From: Saccopteryx bilineata
Taxonomy: Eukaryota > Chordata > Mammalia > Chiroptera > Emballonuridae
Reading direction: 5' to 3'
Length of the DNA stretch: 64,000 nt
NCBI RefSeq assembly: GCF_036850765.1
Contig: NC_089492.1
Coordinates: forward strand, 287,344,590 to 287,408,589
The position numbers and the translations under genes are program-made. Shown here piece by piece: positions 1 through 10,607 of this stretch; the stretch's first letter is position 1; each line of letters starts with the position of its first letter. The notes below the pieces were generated by a model. It was not told the origin of the DNA and ran no database searches. It was given only the letters and a program-made list of their open reading frames with translations.

Positions 1-272
1 CGCGCCCGGTGCGTCTGGGGCGCGCCGCCTGCCAGGATCTCGGGCGGTGGAGACGCGTCTCCCGCCCAGGGTGGCGCACGCAGGAGGGAGGACCCAGAAG
101 CGGGCTCCGCCTGGGCTTGCCTGGGCTTGTCCAGAGCCGGGCTGCTTCCCTCCGTGACCGCGCTGAGCGGGGGATTTGGAGAATCTGCGGGAGCCTTGCC
201 GCCTAGCTGCCTCGCGGCGGACCCCGGGAGGAGGGGGCTGGAGCCCGCTCGACCTGCTCACCGAGTCCAAAG
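1..272 (+). promoter_or_regulatory. MIR34A: CpG-island promoter and first exon of the miR-34a primary transcript
   Basis: The window opens inside a CpG-dense stretch (CGCGCCCGG, GGGGCGCGCCGCC, GAGACGCGTCTCC) that continues to about 235. It contains the p53 element at 113-132 and ends at a consensus donor, CCAAAG|GTGAGC, with the intron starting at 273. A second possible donor, CAG|GTAACC, follows at 283. In human the miR-34a primary transcript starts at such an island about 30 kb upstream of the hairpin; here the hairpin is 21.4 kb downstream on the same strand. The transcription start cannot be fixed from sequence, and the 65-codon open frame at 9-206 has no support as protein. Promoter identity rests on the conserved p53 site plus synteny with the hairpin and GPR157. 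Confidence 0.8.
113..132 (+). promoter_or_regulatory. p53 response element of the miR-34a promoter
   Basis: Two abutting decamers, GGGCTTGCCT and GGGCTTGTCC, each match RRRCWWGYYY at every position with no spacer. The same element is known from the human and mouse miR-34a promoters, where p53 binds it directly to induce the microRNA after DNA damage. It sits inside the CpG island about 140 bases before the exon 1 donor. Confidence 0.88.
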
Positions 273-1647
273 GTGAGCGCAGGTAACCGCTCGTGTTCTC
301 AGTCTGCATGCAAGTTCCTATAGAAGGAGGCAGGAACTAGACCAAGTACTTGAATTATAATACTAATGGAAACCCTGTTGAATGGCATGGCTTCCGAGTC
401 ATAAAGAGAAGACTTTCCAAGAAGCAACAGAATGCTTTTTGATTTCATAATCTCTGGAGAGAAAGGATTCCTTTTCTGAGTTTTGCTGGCTGGTTATTTC
501 TTTCTTCCTCACGCTCCATCGTGGGTGCAGGGGGCTCGCGGGTCTTGGAATGGAAATGGGGCTCTACTTTTACTGCCGCTGCTCACCCACGTGAGAGCGG
601 AGCAGGCACCTCGACCCCCTGAGTGTGTGTGTGGGGGTGTGGGGGGCGTTGAGATTGGCTCCCCAGGGTGGCTGCGAAAAATCTCAGAGGGTGTGGAAAG
701 TGCTTCGGATCACTAAAGTAGCGTGATAGAAGAGATTGTCTCCCAACTTGTGTTTTAAAGAGAGGCGGGGTGGGGTGGGGTGGAGAAGGGGCTTTAGTCT
801 TCCTGTTCCCAACGTGAACTTGAGCACTACCCTCCCTCGCGCCCCACCCCCCACCCGCAGGCCCAGGAATTCGAGGGAGGGCATTTCTCATAGTGCCTGC
901 TCCTGGTGAGATTGGCAGGCGGCAGGGCCTGTGCCCTCCTGATACATCCTTGCCAGTCTCCTGCACATGGAGTGGCTGGGCTTCCTGGAATAGTGCCTGT
1001 GGAACTCTTTAGCAGATGCCAAGTCCTGTCAAGAGGGCAAAACGAGCCCCTGTAAGTTGTGTGGGCCTATTCTGTTTCTGCCTCCAGGTCTGAGAGCTCT
1101 GAGACAAACGGCCAGTCCCCGGAGGCTCTGCGCTCTGCATGAGCCACAAGTGCTGTGCAGCAGTGGCCGAGATGGGTGGGCTGAGCAGGCAAGGAAGCGA
1201 CTTGACTTTCCAGGGGCGAGAGGCTGATGGGGCACAGCGGCTAGGACCCTGGGGCCCATTGGCATTGGCATCTGCTGCCATGTGGGTTACTAGCCTATCT
1301 CCTGAGCTTCCCAAATCTGAGGACTGGCAAGGACTGGCCTGTTCTGCTCTGTCCATCAGCTTTCTCTCCAGTCTCAAGTATCCCTGGACCAAACGCTTTC
1401 TCCCCACCCTGTGCCTTTGGCACACATCACAAATCAATAACACTAAACTTCAACCAGGACCTTCTCATCGTAGCATGCCAGCAGCACTGTCTATGGGTCG
1501 GATAACCTGATTGCCATCCCAACCCCGAACCTGCCCTTGGAACTAGCCCCCAGGCTAGGAGGTGTAGGAAGATGAAAAGATGAACAAGATGCCCCTGGTC
1601 AGCAGCTACTCAACCTCAGGAGAGGAGATCAGACATATCTAACAAGG
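273..1647 (+). other. Start of the miR-34a host intron, no gene seen
   Basis: GC-moderate sequence with a short GT/G-rich run at 622-650 and a G-rich run near 767-787. Open frames on both strands lack recognisable domains and overlap each other. I see no exon, RNA gene or recent mobile element here. Confidence 0.5.
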
Positions 1648-2291
1648 CAGCAATTTTCAACCAGTGTGCCGCAAGAATTTTAAAACATGCACTACCTGAC
1701 TATTTAGTCAGGGCACTGACCTCTTTTCCCTTCACATAAAAAAAAAAAAAAGACAACAGCCAACACAACAATAGCCGTACAGTGTGAATCAATCAAAATT
1801 ATACCTTTTTGTTGTTGTTTTTTTCCGAAATTAGAAGCAGGGAGGCAGTCAGACAGACTCCTGCACGGGCCTGACTGGGATCCACCTGGCATGCCCACCA
1901 GAGGGCGATGCTCTGCCCATCTGGGGCGTAGTTCCATTGTGGCCGGAGCCATTCTAGCACCTGAGGCAGAGGCCATGGAGCCATCCTCAGTGCCTGGGCC
2001 AACTTTGCGCCAGTGGAGCCTTGGCTGCAGGAGGGGAAGAGAGAAACAGAGAGGAAGGAGAGGGGGAGGGGTGAAGGAGCAGATGGGTGCTTCTCCTGTG
2101 TGCTCTGACTGGGAATCGAACCTGGGACTTCCACACACAGGGCCAACGCTCTACCACTGAGCCAACCAGCCAGGGCCCTTATTTTTTTATTTTTTTGGTC
2201 AGATTAGTAGAAAATATATTTTTTGGTGTGTCGCAGAATTTTAATAATTAGTTTATGTGTGCCATGAGATGCAAAAGGTTGAAAGTCGCTG
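1648..2291. mobile_element. hAT-type non-autonomous DNA transposon, split by a SINE
   Basis: The left end reads CAGCAATTTTCAACC and the right end, reverse-complemented, reads CAGCGACTTTCAACC, giving imperfect terminal inverted repeats with the CAG start typical of hAT elements. Flanking octamers TAACAAGG and CAAGAAGG agree at six of eight positions, fitting an aged 8-bp target duplication. GTGTGCCGC near the left end and GTGTGTCGC near the right are further related motifs. A SINE (about 1812-2177) lies inside. No transposase coding remains. Confidence 0.6.
1812..2177 (-). mobile_element. Long tRNA-headed SINE (class 1)
   Basis: Read on the minus strand it starts GGGCCCTGGCTGGTTGGCTC, with an A-box-like GGCTCAGTGGTAG and a B-box-like GGTTCGATTCC, followed by a pyrimidine-rich body and an A-rich tail (T-run at 1806-1824). 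It is one of several roughly 370-410-bp copies in the window sharing the same body. Confidence 0.85.
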
Positions 2292-2304
2292 CAAGAAGGA
2301 AATG

Positions 2305-3640
2305 GGACTCATTCACTGATTCATTCATTTATGCATGCAACAGACCCTTCCTGAGTCCTTGCTATGTGCTGGCCTCGTGTCCGCATTGAGGTTGCAGAGT
2401 GAAACAAAGACACATCTTTGCTTGTGTGGAGCTGGTCTTCTGATAGAGGAAATGGGAGATGAATGAATAAAATAATATTTGAAACAGCAGGTTAGGTTAC
2501 GGTAAATGCTATGAAGGGTTAGGAGGATGAAATGTGCCAGGGAGGGGTGTTATTTTTGATGGGCAAGGGGATAAGTCATCGAGGTGAGAGCAGGGCTGGA
2601 TTTCCAGGCCGCGGGGCCAGCAAATGCAGGTCCTGTGTTTGCCGCCTTTGAGATGTTTGCAAGGAAGCCCGTGAGGCCAGGGAAGAGGGTGACAGGTGAA
2701 GCCAGGCCAGGTCAGGTAGGGCTCTGTGGGCCCTGGGGCCTCAGCCTAAAAACCCAAAGGGTGATGTGCAGCCGCCGTTGGAAGGTTTTGAGCTGCAACT
2801 CTTATGACCTGATGTTTTCAGATGGTCACCCTGGCTGTTGTGTAAAGAATTTACCCAGCTAGAGTGGCAGCAGGGAAACACTCCAGAGGCTGTTTCTTGG
2901 TCCAGCTAGAAACCATAGTGGACTAGGGCTGTAGTGTGGAGAGGGCAGAGGCAGGAGGCTTTGGAGGTACAGCCAGCAGTCCATGGCTGGGTGGACGCAG
3001 GGAGATGCGGGGAAGGAAGAGGAGACGGCTGACTGCTCAGTCTGTGGCTGGCACAGATGGAAGAACCACTTACTGAGACGGGGAAGGAGCGGGCGGCGGG
3101 GTTTTCTGGAGTTCTGATCTGGCCGGTAAGTTGCCTGTTAGACCCCCCCCACACACGTGGAGATGATTTGGGGTATCAGAACCTGGACGATAGGAGAGAG
3201 GTTTCTGTGGCTAAGATGGTACCTGATGCCGTGGGACTGGGTGAGGTTGCCAAGGGGGTGGGTGGTGGAGCTGAAGGCAGGAAGCAGTCTCCTTGGAGAA
3301 TGGGGAGAGGATGGATAAGGAAAAGGACCAAACAGCGCCTGACATATGGCAGGTGGTTGATCAGTACTGGTTGGGTGGACGGATGGACAGACACATGCGG
3401 GATATGTGGCAGGGCTGCAGTGTGATGTGGAGGACCTAGCGGCCGACGGGAGACTGTAAGGAGACAGTGAGTGCTCTGGGATTTCAGGGGCTCACGGGGG
3501 TAGGGGGAGGCCGAGGCGGTTTGGGGGGAAGTAGAAGGGATTTGAGCTGAGCCTGGGAGAGAGAGCAGCCAGGATTTAGAGACAGTTGGAGAGAAGAGAA
3601 CGGTACTTTGAAGGGAATGGCCTGAGCAAAATAAGGAATG
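2305..3640 (-). mobile_element. Ancient L2-type LINE 3' region
   Basis: TTCATTCATTTATGCATGCA followed by a CTATGTGCTGGC motif is the signature of an L2 3' end read on the opposite strand. Further in, GGTTTTGAGC, CACCCTGGCTGTTGTGT and a GAGACGGGG stretch keep the L2 order. It is strongly decayed and the right limit is uncertain. The same family recurs inside GPR157 intron 2 (54120-55015). Confidence 0.55.
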
Positions 3641-4354
3641 TGTGAGGCCTACTTACTACTTACTTAGCTGTCTATTATAGGTACAGGAGGGGGGCTGGGT
3701 GGAGGGTTCTTATGAAGGGGGTGTTGGTGGGGAAGAATGGCTGCAGTCTACCCTCGTACCTCCTCAGGGAGACTAGAGGGCAGGGGGTTTAGCAGGGCAG
3801 AGAGAGAGCCAGTCCCCTGGGCCCTGCCCTTACTCCCTGGCCTCCACCCTCTCGGGTGATAGATGGAGAGTGAGGTGCAGGGAGGCAGGGCCTCACCTCC
3901 TTCGGGGGTCATGTGGGCGCAGCCTCACCCTGGCTCTCCAGCTGTTCTTGCCCAGTTTGCACCTGTGCACCTGTGGCCGTTGCCGGAGGGCTTGCTCGCA
4001 TCTCTGGTGTTAGCACCTGGGCAGGCAGCAACACCTGTTTGTATCACAGCACGAGGAAGAGAGTACTGACTCCAGAGCCACTACAAGTCACATCTTTTTC
4101 TTTTGGGCTGTGTGACAACAGGGCTGCTGGTGTGTGCCGTTGGGGAGGACTGGCAGGAGCCCTTTAAGTCCCAACATCAGGGATTAGAGTCCTTGGCAAA
4201 GGAAACTATTGGTGGCCAGCTGTGGGTGTCCCCTCCCATTCGGGTCTGGCTGCAGATGCCGTGCAGAGACTGCTCCAGGCCAGGGTTTAGCACCGAGTAG
4301 GGATCTTTTTTCTCCACTGAAAGCACCCCGGTTCCCCGTGGCGGCTCCCAGTGT
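3641..4354. other. Host-intron sequence, no gene seen
   Basis: Mixed sequence with no recognisable exon, RNA gene or repeat signature. Overlapping short open frames near 3863-4300 lack any family resemblance. Confidence 0.4.
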
Positions 4355-4560
4355 CCATTAAGCACGTGGCTTTGAGTCAAAGGCTTGCTTCCCAGGGCCA
4401 CCTCTGTCTCTCACTGCCATTGCCGCGACTCTGGAAAGATGACTGACCTTGCTGGGTTGGGTTCCTCATCTGTAAAGCTGGGCTTTTGTTAGGACCCATT
4501 TCATGAGCCTGGATATCAGCTAAATTAGATCATGAATGTAAGCCGTGGAGCAGGAGTCTC
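4355..4560 (+). mobile_element. MIR SINE, degraded
   Basis: GGCTTTGAGTCAAAGGCTTG followed by a CTCACTGCC segment, GTTCCTCATCTGTAAAGC and a later TGTAAGCCGTGG keep the order of the MIR core in the forward direction. It is an ancient mammalian SINE with many substitutions. Confidence 0.55.
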
Positions 4561-4700
4561 TGGGCGTGGCTAGGTATCATTTGTGATAAGGAGCCTTGCT
4601 TTCTCAGATGTTTAACCATTCCACTAAATCAGGAGAAACTTCCTCTGTCTACACTGATAACATCCAGCCAGGTTCTTGGAGGTTCTAGTTTCATTGGTTT

Positions 4701-4996
4701 TTTTGTTTGTTTGTTTTATAAATAAATTTTTATTATAATGGGGTGACATCAATAAATCAGGGTACATATATTCAAAGAAAACATTTCCAGGTTATCTTGT
4801 CATTTAGTTCTGTTGCATACCCATCACCCAAAGAGAGATCGTCCTCCGTCACCCTCTATCCAGTTTTCTTTGTACCCCTCCCCCTCCCCTCCCCCCCTCG
4901 CCCTCCTTTCCTCCCCCCCCCCATAACCACCCCACTCCTGTCCATGTCTCTTAGTCTCGTTTTTATGTCCCACCAATGTATGGAATCCTGCAGTTC
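4701..4996 (-). mobile_element. 5'-truncated young L1 3' tail
   Basis: The stretch begins with T-rich sequence and AATAAATTTTTATTATAATG, followed by a pyrimidine-rich G-poor segment and GTCCATGTCTCTTAGTCTCG, as in a LINE-1 3' UTR read on the minus strand. It is bounded by an 11-bp perfect target duplication TTCATTGGTTT at 4690-4700 and 4997-5007, marking a clean retroposition event of only about 300 bp. Confidence 0.75.
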
Positions 4997-5007
4997 TTCA
5001 TTGGTTT

Positions 5008-6812
5008 TGCATTGCAAAAATCCCTACTTCCACTTCCTAAAAAAAGCCCGATGCTTTTCTTTGTTGTAGCTAACTGCTAGTATTGCAGACACTTCAGGGG
5101 ATAAAATGCCTTGGGTGGGGACACAAAGAGACACCCTGCCCCCCTGTTCCTGGCTGTGGGCAGGTGGTAGCTGACCCCAATGTGTGGAGTCCCCTGTCCA
5201 CCCGTCTAGGCCCGGGGCCCCCCCTGGTCTCAGGGTGCCAAGTGGCCCCTTCTGCACTGTCACTGGGTGCCGTTTGAAGGGCCGACGCACTCCGCCCAGC
5301 CTCCCCACCTCACTGGCCTGGTTCCCATCGATTCCCCTCCGTCTTCTAGGCAGCAGGCCACCCTTCCTCCTGGCCGATCGGCCTCATGCTGGGTGCCTCT
5401 CGCCCTGTGAGAAAGTGGAGTTTCGACACTCAGTCCAGAGTGGGTGGAGGAAAGGGAAGGAGAAAGAGCTGGCCTACAGTGGGGGCAGGGGTGCCCCTGT
5501 GGTGGGAGGGGCGTCAGCTGCCGTGAGCTGAATTGATTCCCAATCCTATGTTTCATGTCAGATGCCATGCAGAGGCATGAAACATATTCAGAGGTTGTCG
5601 TCACATCATCTCACAACAAAATGAATGAAAATGGAGTTGGCAGTGGATGACAAGACTACTGTTGCTATAACCCCCCCATTCTCTGAACCCCACTACCAGT
5701 GATGGGGTAAAGCAGTTTAAAATCCTGGACCTTGTGATGGACCCCTGATCAATACCCTGTCCTCTAGGGTCCCTGCCAGGCGAGTGCTCGGTCTCAGTAT
5801 TACTTTACAAGCCTCAAAGCAGATCCAAGTCACTGCTTCCAGCCCCAAGAGACGGGGAAAGTTCTTGAAAATCTGCCGAGACACAGCAGCTCAGGGGCCT
5901 GGGTTGAATTTACTCGCCCTGAGTACCACCCAGCAGTCTCCCTGCCCTGGACGGCGCCACCCTGCTCAGAGCAGAGCCAGGAAGGGACGTGATGGGGGAC
6001 AGAGAGCCTGTGAGGGTGAGAAGACAACCAGGAGGCCACCTACCAGGGAGAAGGAGGGACAGGCCCAGCTGAGCCCTCCCGTCAACCACCCCCTGGGCGG
6101 GGGCTGGGAGGGATGACAGTTTGGCACTCCCAGGAACTGACTTAGCTCCTCAAAAGCCATTTGACCCCAGAATACTTTAAAACCTCCATTCCCTTCCAGC
6201 CACTCATCACTCATCAGCCACAGCATTCCTCACCGAATTTTGTTTAAAAGTGCAAACACTTCCCTGCCCATCTGCCCCCCCCCCCCCGGGGAACCGCACT
6301 TTCTCCCAGAGGCTTCCAGAAACGCAGCTTCACCTGTGTACACGCACCACTCACTCTGTTCACTTATGGGAACTGTCTCCATTTAAGCCGAATTACTGTA
6401 CTGGAGGCCCACTCTTACGCTTGCCCCTTAAATATGTGTCAAGTTAACGTTGGTCGAAGTTATATTTGAAGCAGTACAAACATGTAAAGAACGTTGTTCG
6501 GGTGTGAGATGGTCCTCATTTTACTCCTCCTTTCCTTTGTGGTCCTGGTTAGGAATTTAAGGTCTCTCAACCCCGTTTTCTTACCTTGGAATAAATTATT
6601 TTTGTCCTGCCTACCTCACGACTTTGCTAGGAGGATCGCGTGAGACAGCCCATTCCTCCACATGTATTCCTCGGTCTACCTCAAGTTCAAGGCTCTGGCA
6701 ATGGCAGACAACACAGAGCACCACAGAACAGCAAACAAAACAGGCCATGGGGGCCCCCTCTTCACAGCGCAGTGAGGACAACAGAAGGTAAGTAAGTAAT
6801 GCGGAGATAACA
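5008..6812. other. Host-intron sequence without recognised genes
   Basis: Contains a C-run at about 6278-6289 and short overlapping open frames on both strands (for example near 5184-5604 and 5784-6226) with low-complexity composition and no domain. No RNA gene seen. Confidence 0.4.
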
Positions 6813-6995
6813 AAACGTGGATTGAGCGTTTACTGTGTGGCGGGCGCTGTGACTTTGTTGAATCCTTGTAATGAGGCTGTGAGGAGAAGCTACTATTGTG
6901 TTCATTTTACATATGAGGAAACTGAAGCTTGGGAGGTTACATCTCTGGGCACCAGTGTGGTTAGGGCCGAACCAGGGCTTGAATGCGTGCATTAT
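6813..6995 (-). mobile_element. MIR SINE
   Basis: TTGAGCGTTTACTGTGTGGC, then TCATTTTACATATGAGGAAA and CTGAAGCTTGGGAGGTTA keep the core and tail of MIR in reverse orientation. The element is diverged, as expected for this family. Confidence 0.7.
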
Positions 6996-8489
6996 GACTC
7001 AGAGTCGCTCTGCTATGTCCTTGATGGAGGAGGACAGCAAGGTTCCTGCTACAGGAACTGAAGTAGTGTGAAAACACCTTCAGAACTGTTACTGTGGGGG
7101 GTGACGTCCCTCCGCCTTAGCCGTATTCCATGGGTTAGAAGTAAGTCATAGGTCCCGCCCACACTCGGGGTTGGTGACTGCATAAGGGTGTGGGCACCAT
7201 CGCTGGAGCTACTGCAGGGTCTGCCCACCACAGCTTCTAATTCTATTTGTGGACCTTTTATCCTCACCATGTCTTGTTATGTCAACAGTTTACAACCAAA
7301 AAAAAAAAAATGTAAGGACCCCGGGATTTTTTCTGATCCCCCTGGCCTGTGGGGACCTGCCCTGCAGGGAGCTAAAACTTTCTGGCTGTTCTCCCGGGTG
7401 AATGGTCCTGGGAGTTTTATGAAAGAGAATCGGAGCCACAGAAAAGCTTGAGGCAGAGTCAGCAGAGAAAGGGAGAGCCTGGTGGAGAATCCAGACGTTT
7501 AGTCAAAACTCTAAAATTGTTTCATTCTTTTATTTATCCCTTTCCCCATGCGTGCGTGTGTCCACGCGTCCGACGTACTGGGTGCGCTCCTGCCCCTTCG
7601 GTGTGGTGTGCCCATTGTGTGCCGACGGAGACACGGTCCCGTCCCCTTGCCCTGTCCAAGGCATAGTTAACAGAAAGGAGAGGGTGGGACATCCTCTGCC
7701 AGGGACGGAATGGGCGGCTTCACACCCCATGGGTGGGGGAGACCACCCTGGAGTCCCCTGCAGGGACAGGCAGACAAAGGCAACAGTATGCTTGTTTAAA
7801 ACAGAACAAACACAATTTACCTTTTTCTGCTGAGTCGGATGATCACGCTGAACCTTCAGGGCGGTGCTGCGTCCTGTGTGAGCGGCTGGAAGGCCCCAGC
7901 CTCAGAGCACAGGGTGCTGCCCTGTCCTCCGTGTGTACTGTAGCATTTCCACTTTTTCTGATGTCCTCTGCCCCTCCGTGTCTCTCCTTGGTTTTGGCAA
8001 TGAATCTGCTTCCAGCAAACCTCTTCCTCCCTTCTGAGTTGCTGCTCTTAAAGTACTAGGACGTTGGTGGGGGGGCCACAAACTCAGACCCCTGTCAGGC
8101 AGCATTATGTGGAAGAAACGGGTGGATGGACCTCAAGAGCAGGCCTGCCCCTCCCTGATATCACAGTGAGGCAGTAGACGTCGGCCGAAAACAGAGCATT
8201 GCTTTGGCTTCATGTTAGTCCTCCTACCACTTACTGGATTCTGAGTGTCAGGTAATGGTAAAGCAGGGGTGATGTGTTTATTCAAGGGGAGTATAGGCTA
8301 ACAGAGGATGAGAATATTAACAGAACACTATATGCGGGGGTCACAGTATGGCCTCAGGAAGGGCAGGAAGTGGTCACTGCTGTTTGGGCTGCCCAGAGTC
8401 CTCATTCATACTCCTCCCCACCCCCTGCACCCCCAAACCCTTGCTCTTCCTTTCTGCTGCGATTGATGAATTCATTGATGCCTCCAGGA
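6996..8489. other. Host-intron sequence, no gene seen
   Basis: Includes an A-run at 7300-7310 and several overlapping open frames near 7530-8105 that resemble nothing I recognise. No exon or RNA gene is supported. Confidence 0.4.
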
Positions 8490-8912
8490 CTGTATGAGTT
8501 TCTGGTGGCAGCTCTAACAAATGATCACCAACTGGGTGGCTTCAAAGAACAGAAAGTTCCTCTCTCACAGTCTGGAGGCCAGGAGTCCAAAATCCAGCAG
8601 GGCCACACTCGTTCTGGGGCAGCCTCCTTCCTGCCCTCTCCCAATGGCTGCTGGCCACTTGGTACTCTTGGGCTGATGGCTGCGTCACTCTAAGCTCTGC
8701 CTCTGTCTCCACATCGCCTTCTCTGTGTCTGTGTCTCTTCTTCCGCCTTTTAAGCCTCCGTCTGCCTCAGTTTATCAGGACAGACACTTGTCATTGGATT
8801 GTAGGGTCCACCCAAATGACCCGGAAGACTTCATCTCAAAATTCTTAATCACATCTGCAAAGATGCTTTTTCCAAATACTGTCACATTCACAGGTTTCAG
8901 GGATTTGATGTG
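8490..8912 (-). mobile_element. MaLR (MLT1/MST-type) LTR
   Basis: In plus orientation it shows ACTGGGTGGCTTCAAAGAAC, CTCACAGTCTGGAGGCCAGG, then a CTCTGTGTCTGTGTCTC segment and CTGTCACATTCACAGG. This is the known order of a MaLR LTR read in reverse. Two more copies (27608 and 45795) and one SINE-split copy (32860) occur in the window. Confidence 0.75.
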
Positions 8913-10483
8913 ACTGGGGGGGGGGGCATGACGTTTTTCACTGAAGCATAGAACAGTGTCTGGTGCATAGTGGGGTCACGTGATGTTGGTAGTGCTGCTG
9001 CAGTCATATTACTCATCCTGTTATGCGTTCACTCAGTGTCTGGGTGCCCGCCACCCTCACGGCCCCCATGCCAGGTGCATTGACACAGAAGTGAAGTGAG
9101 GTGTGGCCTGCCCTGGAGGGGGCACCTGCAGGTGTTTCCAGATGTCTGAGGTCTGCTCTGAGTTCCCACCCAGACTACAGTGTTGTCACTTTGGGGCATG
9201 GCATGTCTGGTTCTAAGCACCCGACTTACAAATAAACTTAGGAAAAGTCCAAGTCACTGTTATTGTAGAAATGCGATGTGCCCGAGGACCATCTGAGCTG
9301 TGAGTGGGACTCCCGTGCATTCACAGTTGTTAGACCACTTTCCCACCTGCAGCCTCACCTGTGCCATGGTGTTTCTCCTTGGACAGGATGCCCCTGTGGC
9401 TCAGCCAGGCCAGTAAGCCAGGGAAAAATGTGAGGGGGTGCCTGACCAGGTGTAGGCCGGCGGCGGCCCCATTGTCCCCCTCTCCTTCCCGTCCTTCCTG
9501 GCTCCCTCATCAGACCTTCGCTGGCACCTGGTGTGCCCTATCTCCTGTGTTAGGGGGCTCACCCTGAGTCTAGTGAGGAGGGTGATACGCTGATCCGGCG
9601 ACTCTCAAGGGGGCACTGGAGCCTGCTGTGGGGTGTACTGGGCTTCCTTCGGGAAGGGAGGGCTTACCGAGGCCTGAAGGACCACGGAGGGCTGTTCGGT
9701 GGAGCTGGCGGGGAGGATCCTCCAGGCAGAGAGACTGAGGCACAGAGCAGGGAAGTTGGCATCCCCGTGGGCAGCAGGCCCTGGTCTGTGATCCCAGGGA
9801 GATCCCTTTGCCCTGCCACGCCCACCCATCTCCTTCAGTGAGCTGGTTTGCGGCTGGAAGTGAAAAATGACAACTTCGTTCTTTTGGCTTAAGCCAGACG
9901 GCACCTTTACTCTAGCTGCAAATGCAGAATCCCCTGCACTGGGGCAAGGCTCCCACTTGGCCCACCAGTTTGTGGGTCAGGGTGTCTGGTGTTTTCTGAG
10001 GACAGGTTTTGCTCAGTGAACCACACACAGGTCAGGCGAGGTCTGAGGACGGTGAAAGTGCAGGTGGAAAGGGTGTGGGACAGGAGCAGACAGGACAGCA
10101 CTGGGGGTCCACCAGCATCCCTGCTGTATCATCTCTCCCAGCCCAGCCTGCACCTGTCCCACCATGTCTAGACCAATGCTGGGTCCTGGTGCTTGTCCTC
10201 CGGCCCTTCCTTCTGGAGACGGCCCTTCCTTCTGGAGGGTAGGACAGGTTCCGTTACTTCCTGCCCGTTAGTTCCCCGCCCCGCCCACTGCAGTGGACTC
10301 CCATCTGCTTGGCTCCTGTGCCTCTTCCCCTCTTCCCTCCTGCCTCCCAGATCCCCAGTTAGCACCCCGAGGCGGCAGCCTTCTCAGTGCCAGGACCCCA
10401 GGGGGCAGCACCTCTGTGGCATCAAAGTGACTTCTCTGTCTAGCCTACTAGGAATATTGTTCTCATTTGCCTTAGTACCTCTA
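8913..10483. other. Host-intron sequence, no gene seen
   Basis: Has a G-run at 8916-8926 and a small direct duplication of CGGCCCTTCCTTCTGGAG at 10201-10236. No exon, RNA gene or further mobile element is supported. Confidence 0.4.
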
Positions 10484-10607
10484 CAGGGTGCGGCAAAGTA
10501 GGTTTATAGGTGTGAGTATGTGAAACACAGTTAATTCTTGTATTATTTATTAATTATTGTGTTATTTCCTATAGGAACAACTGTAAACCTACATTTGCCC
10601 CAGTGTG
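10484..10607. mobile_element. Palindromic Tc1/mariner-type MITE
   Basis: The left end CAGGGTGCGGCAAAGTAGG and the reverse-complemented right end CACTGGGGCAAATGTAGG are imperfect inverted repeats, flanked on the left by TA (10482-10483) and near TTA on the right. The middle is AT-rich with TTATTTATTAATTATTGTG. At about 124 bp it is a miniature element with no coding capacity. Confidence 0.6.

Noticed and set aside
9..206. 65-codon frame in the miR-34a promoter
   Set aside because: Arginine/glycine-rich CpG-island frame without conservation evidence.
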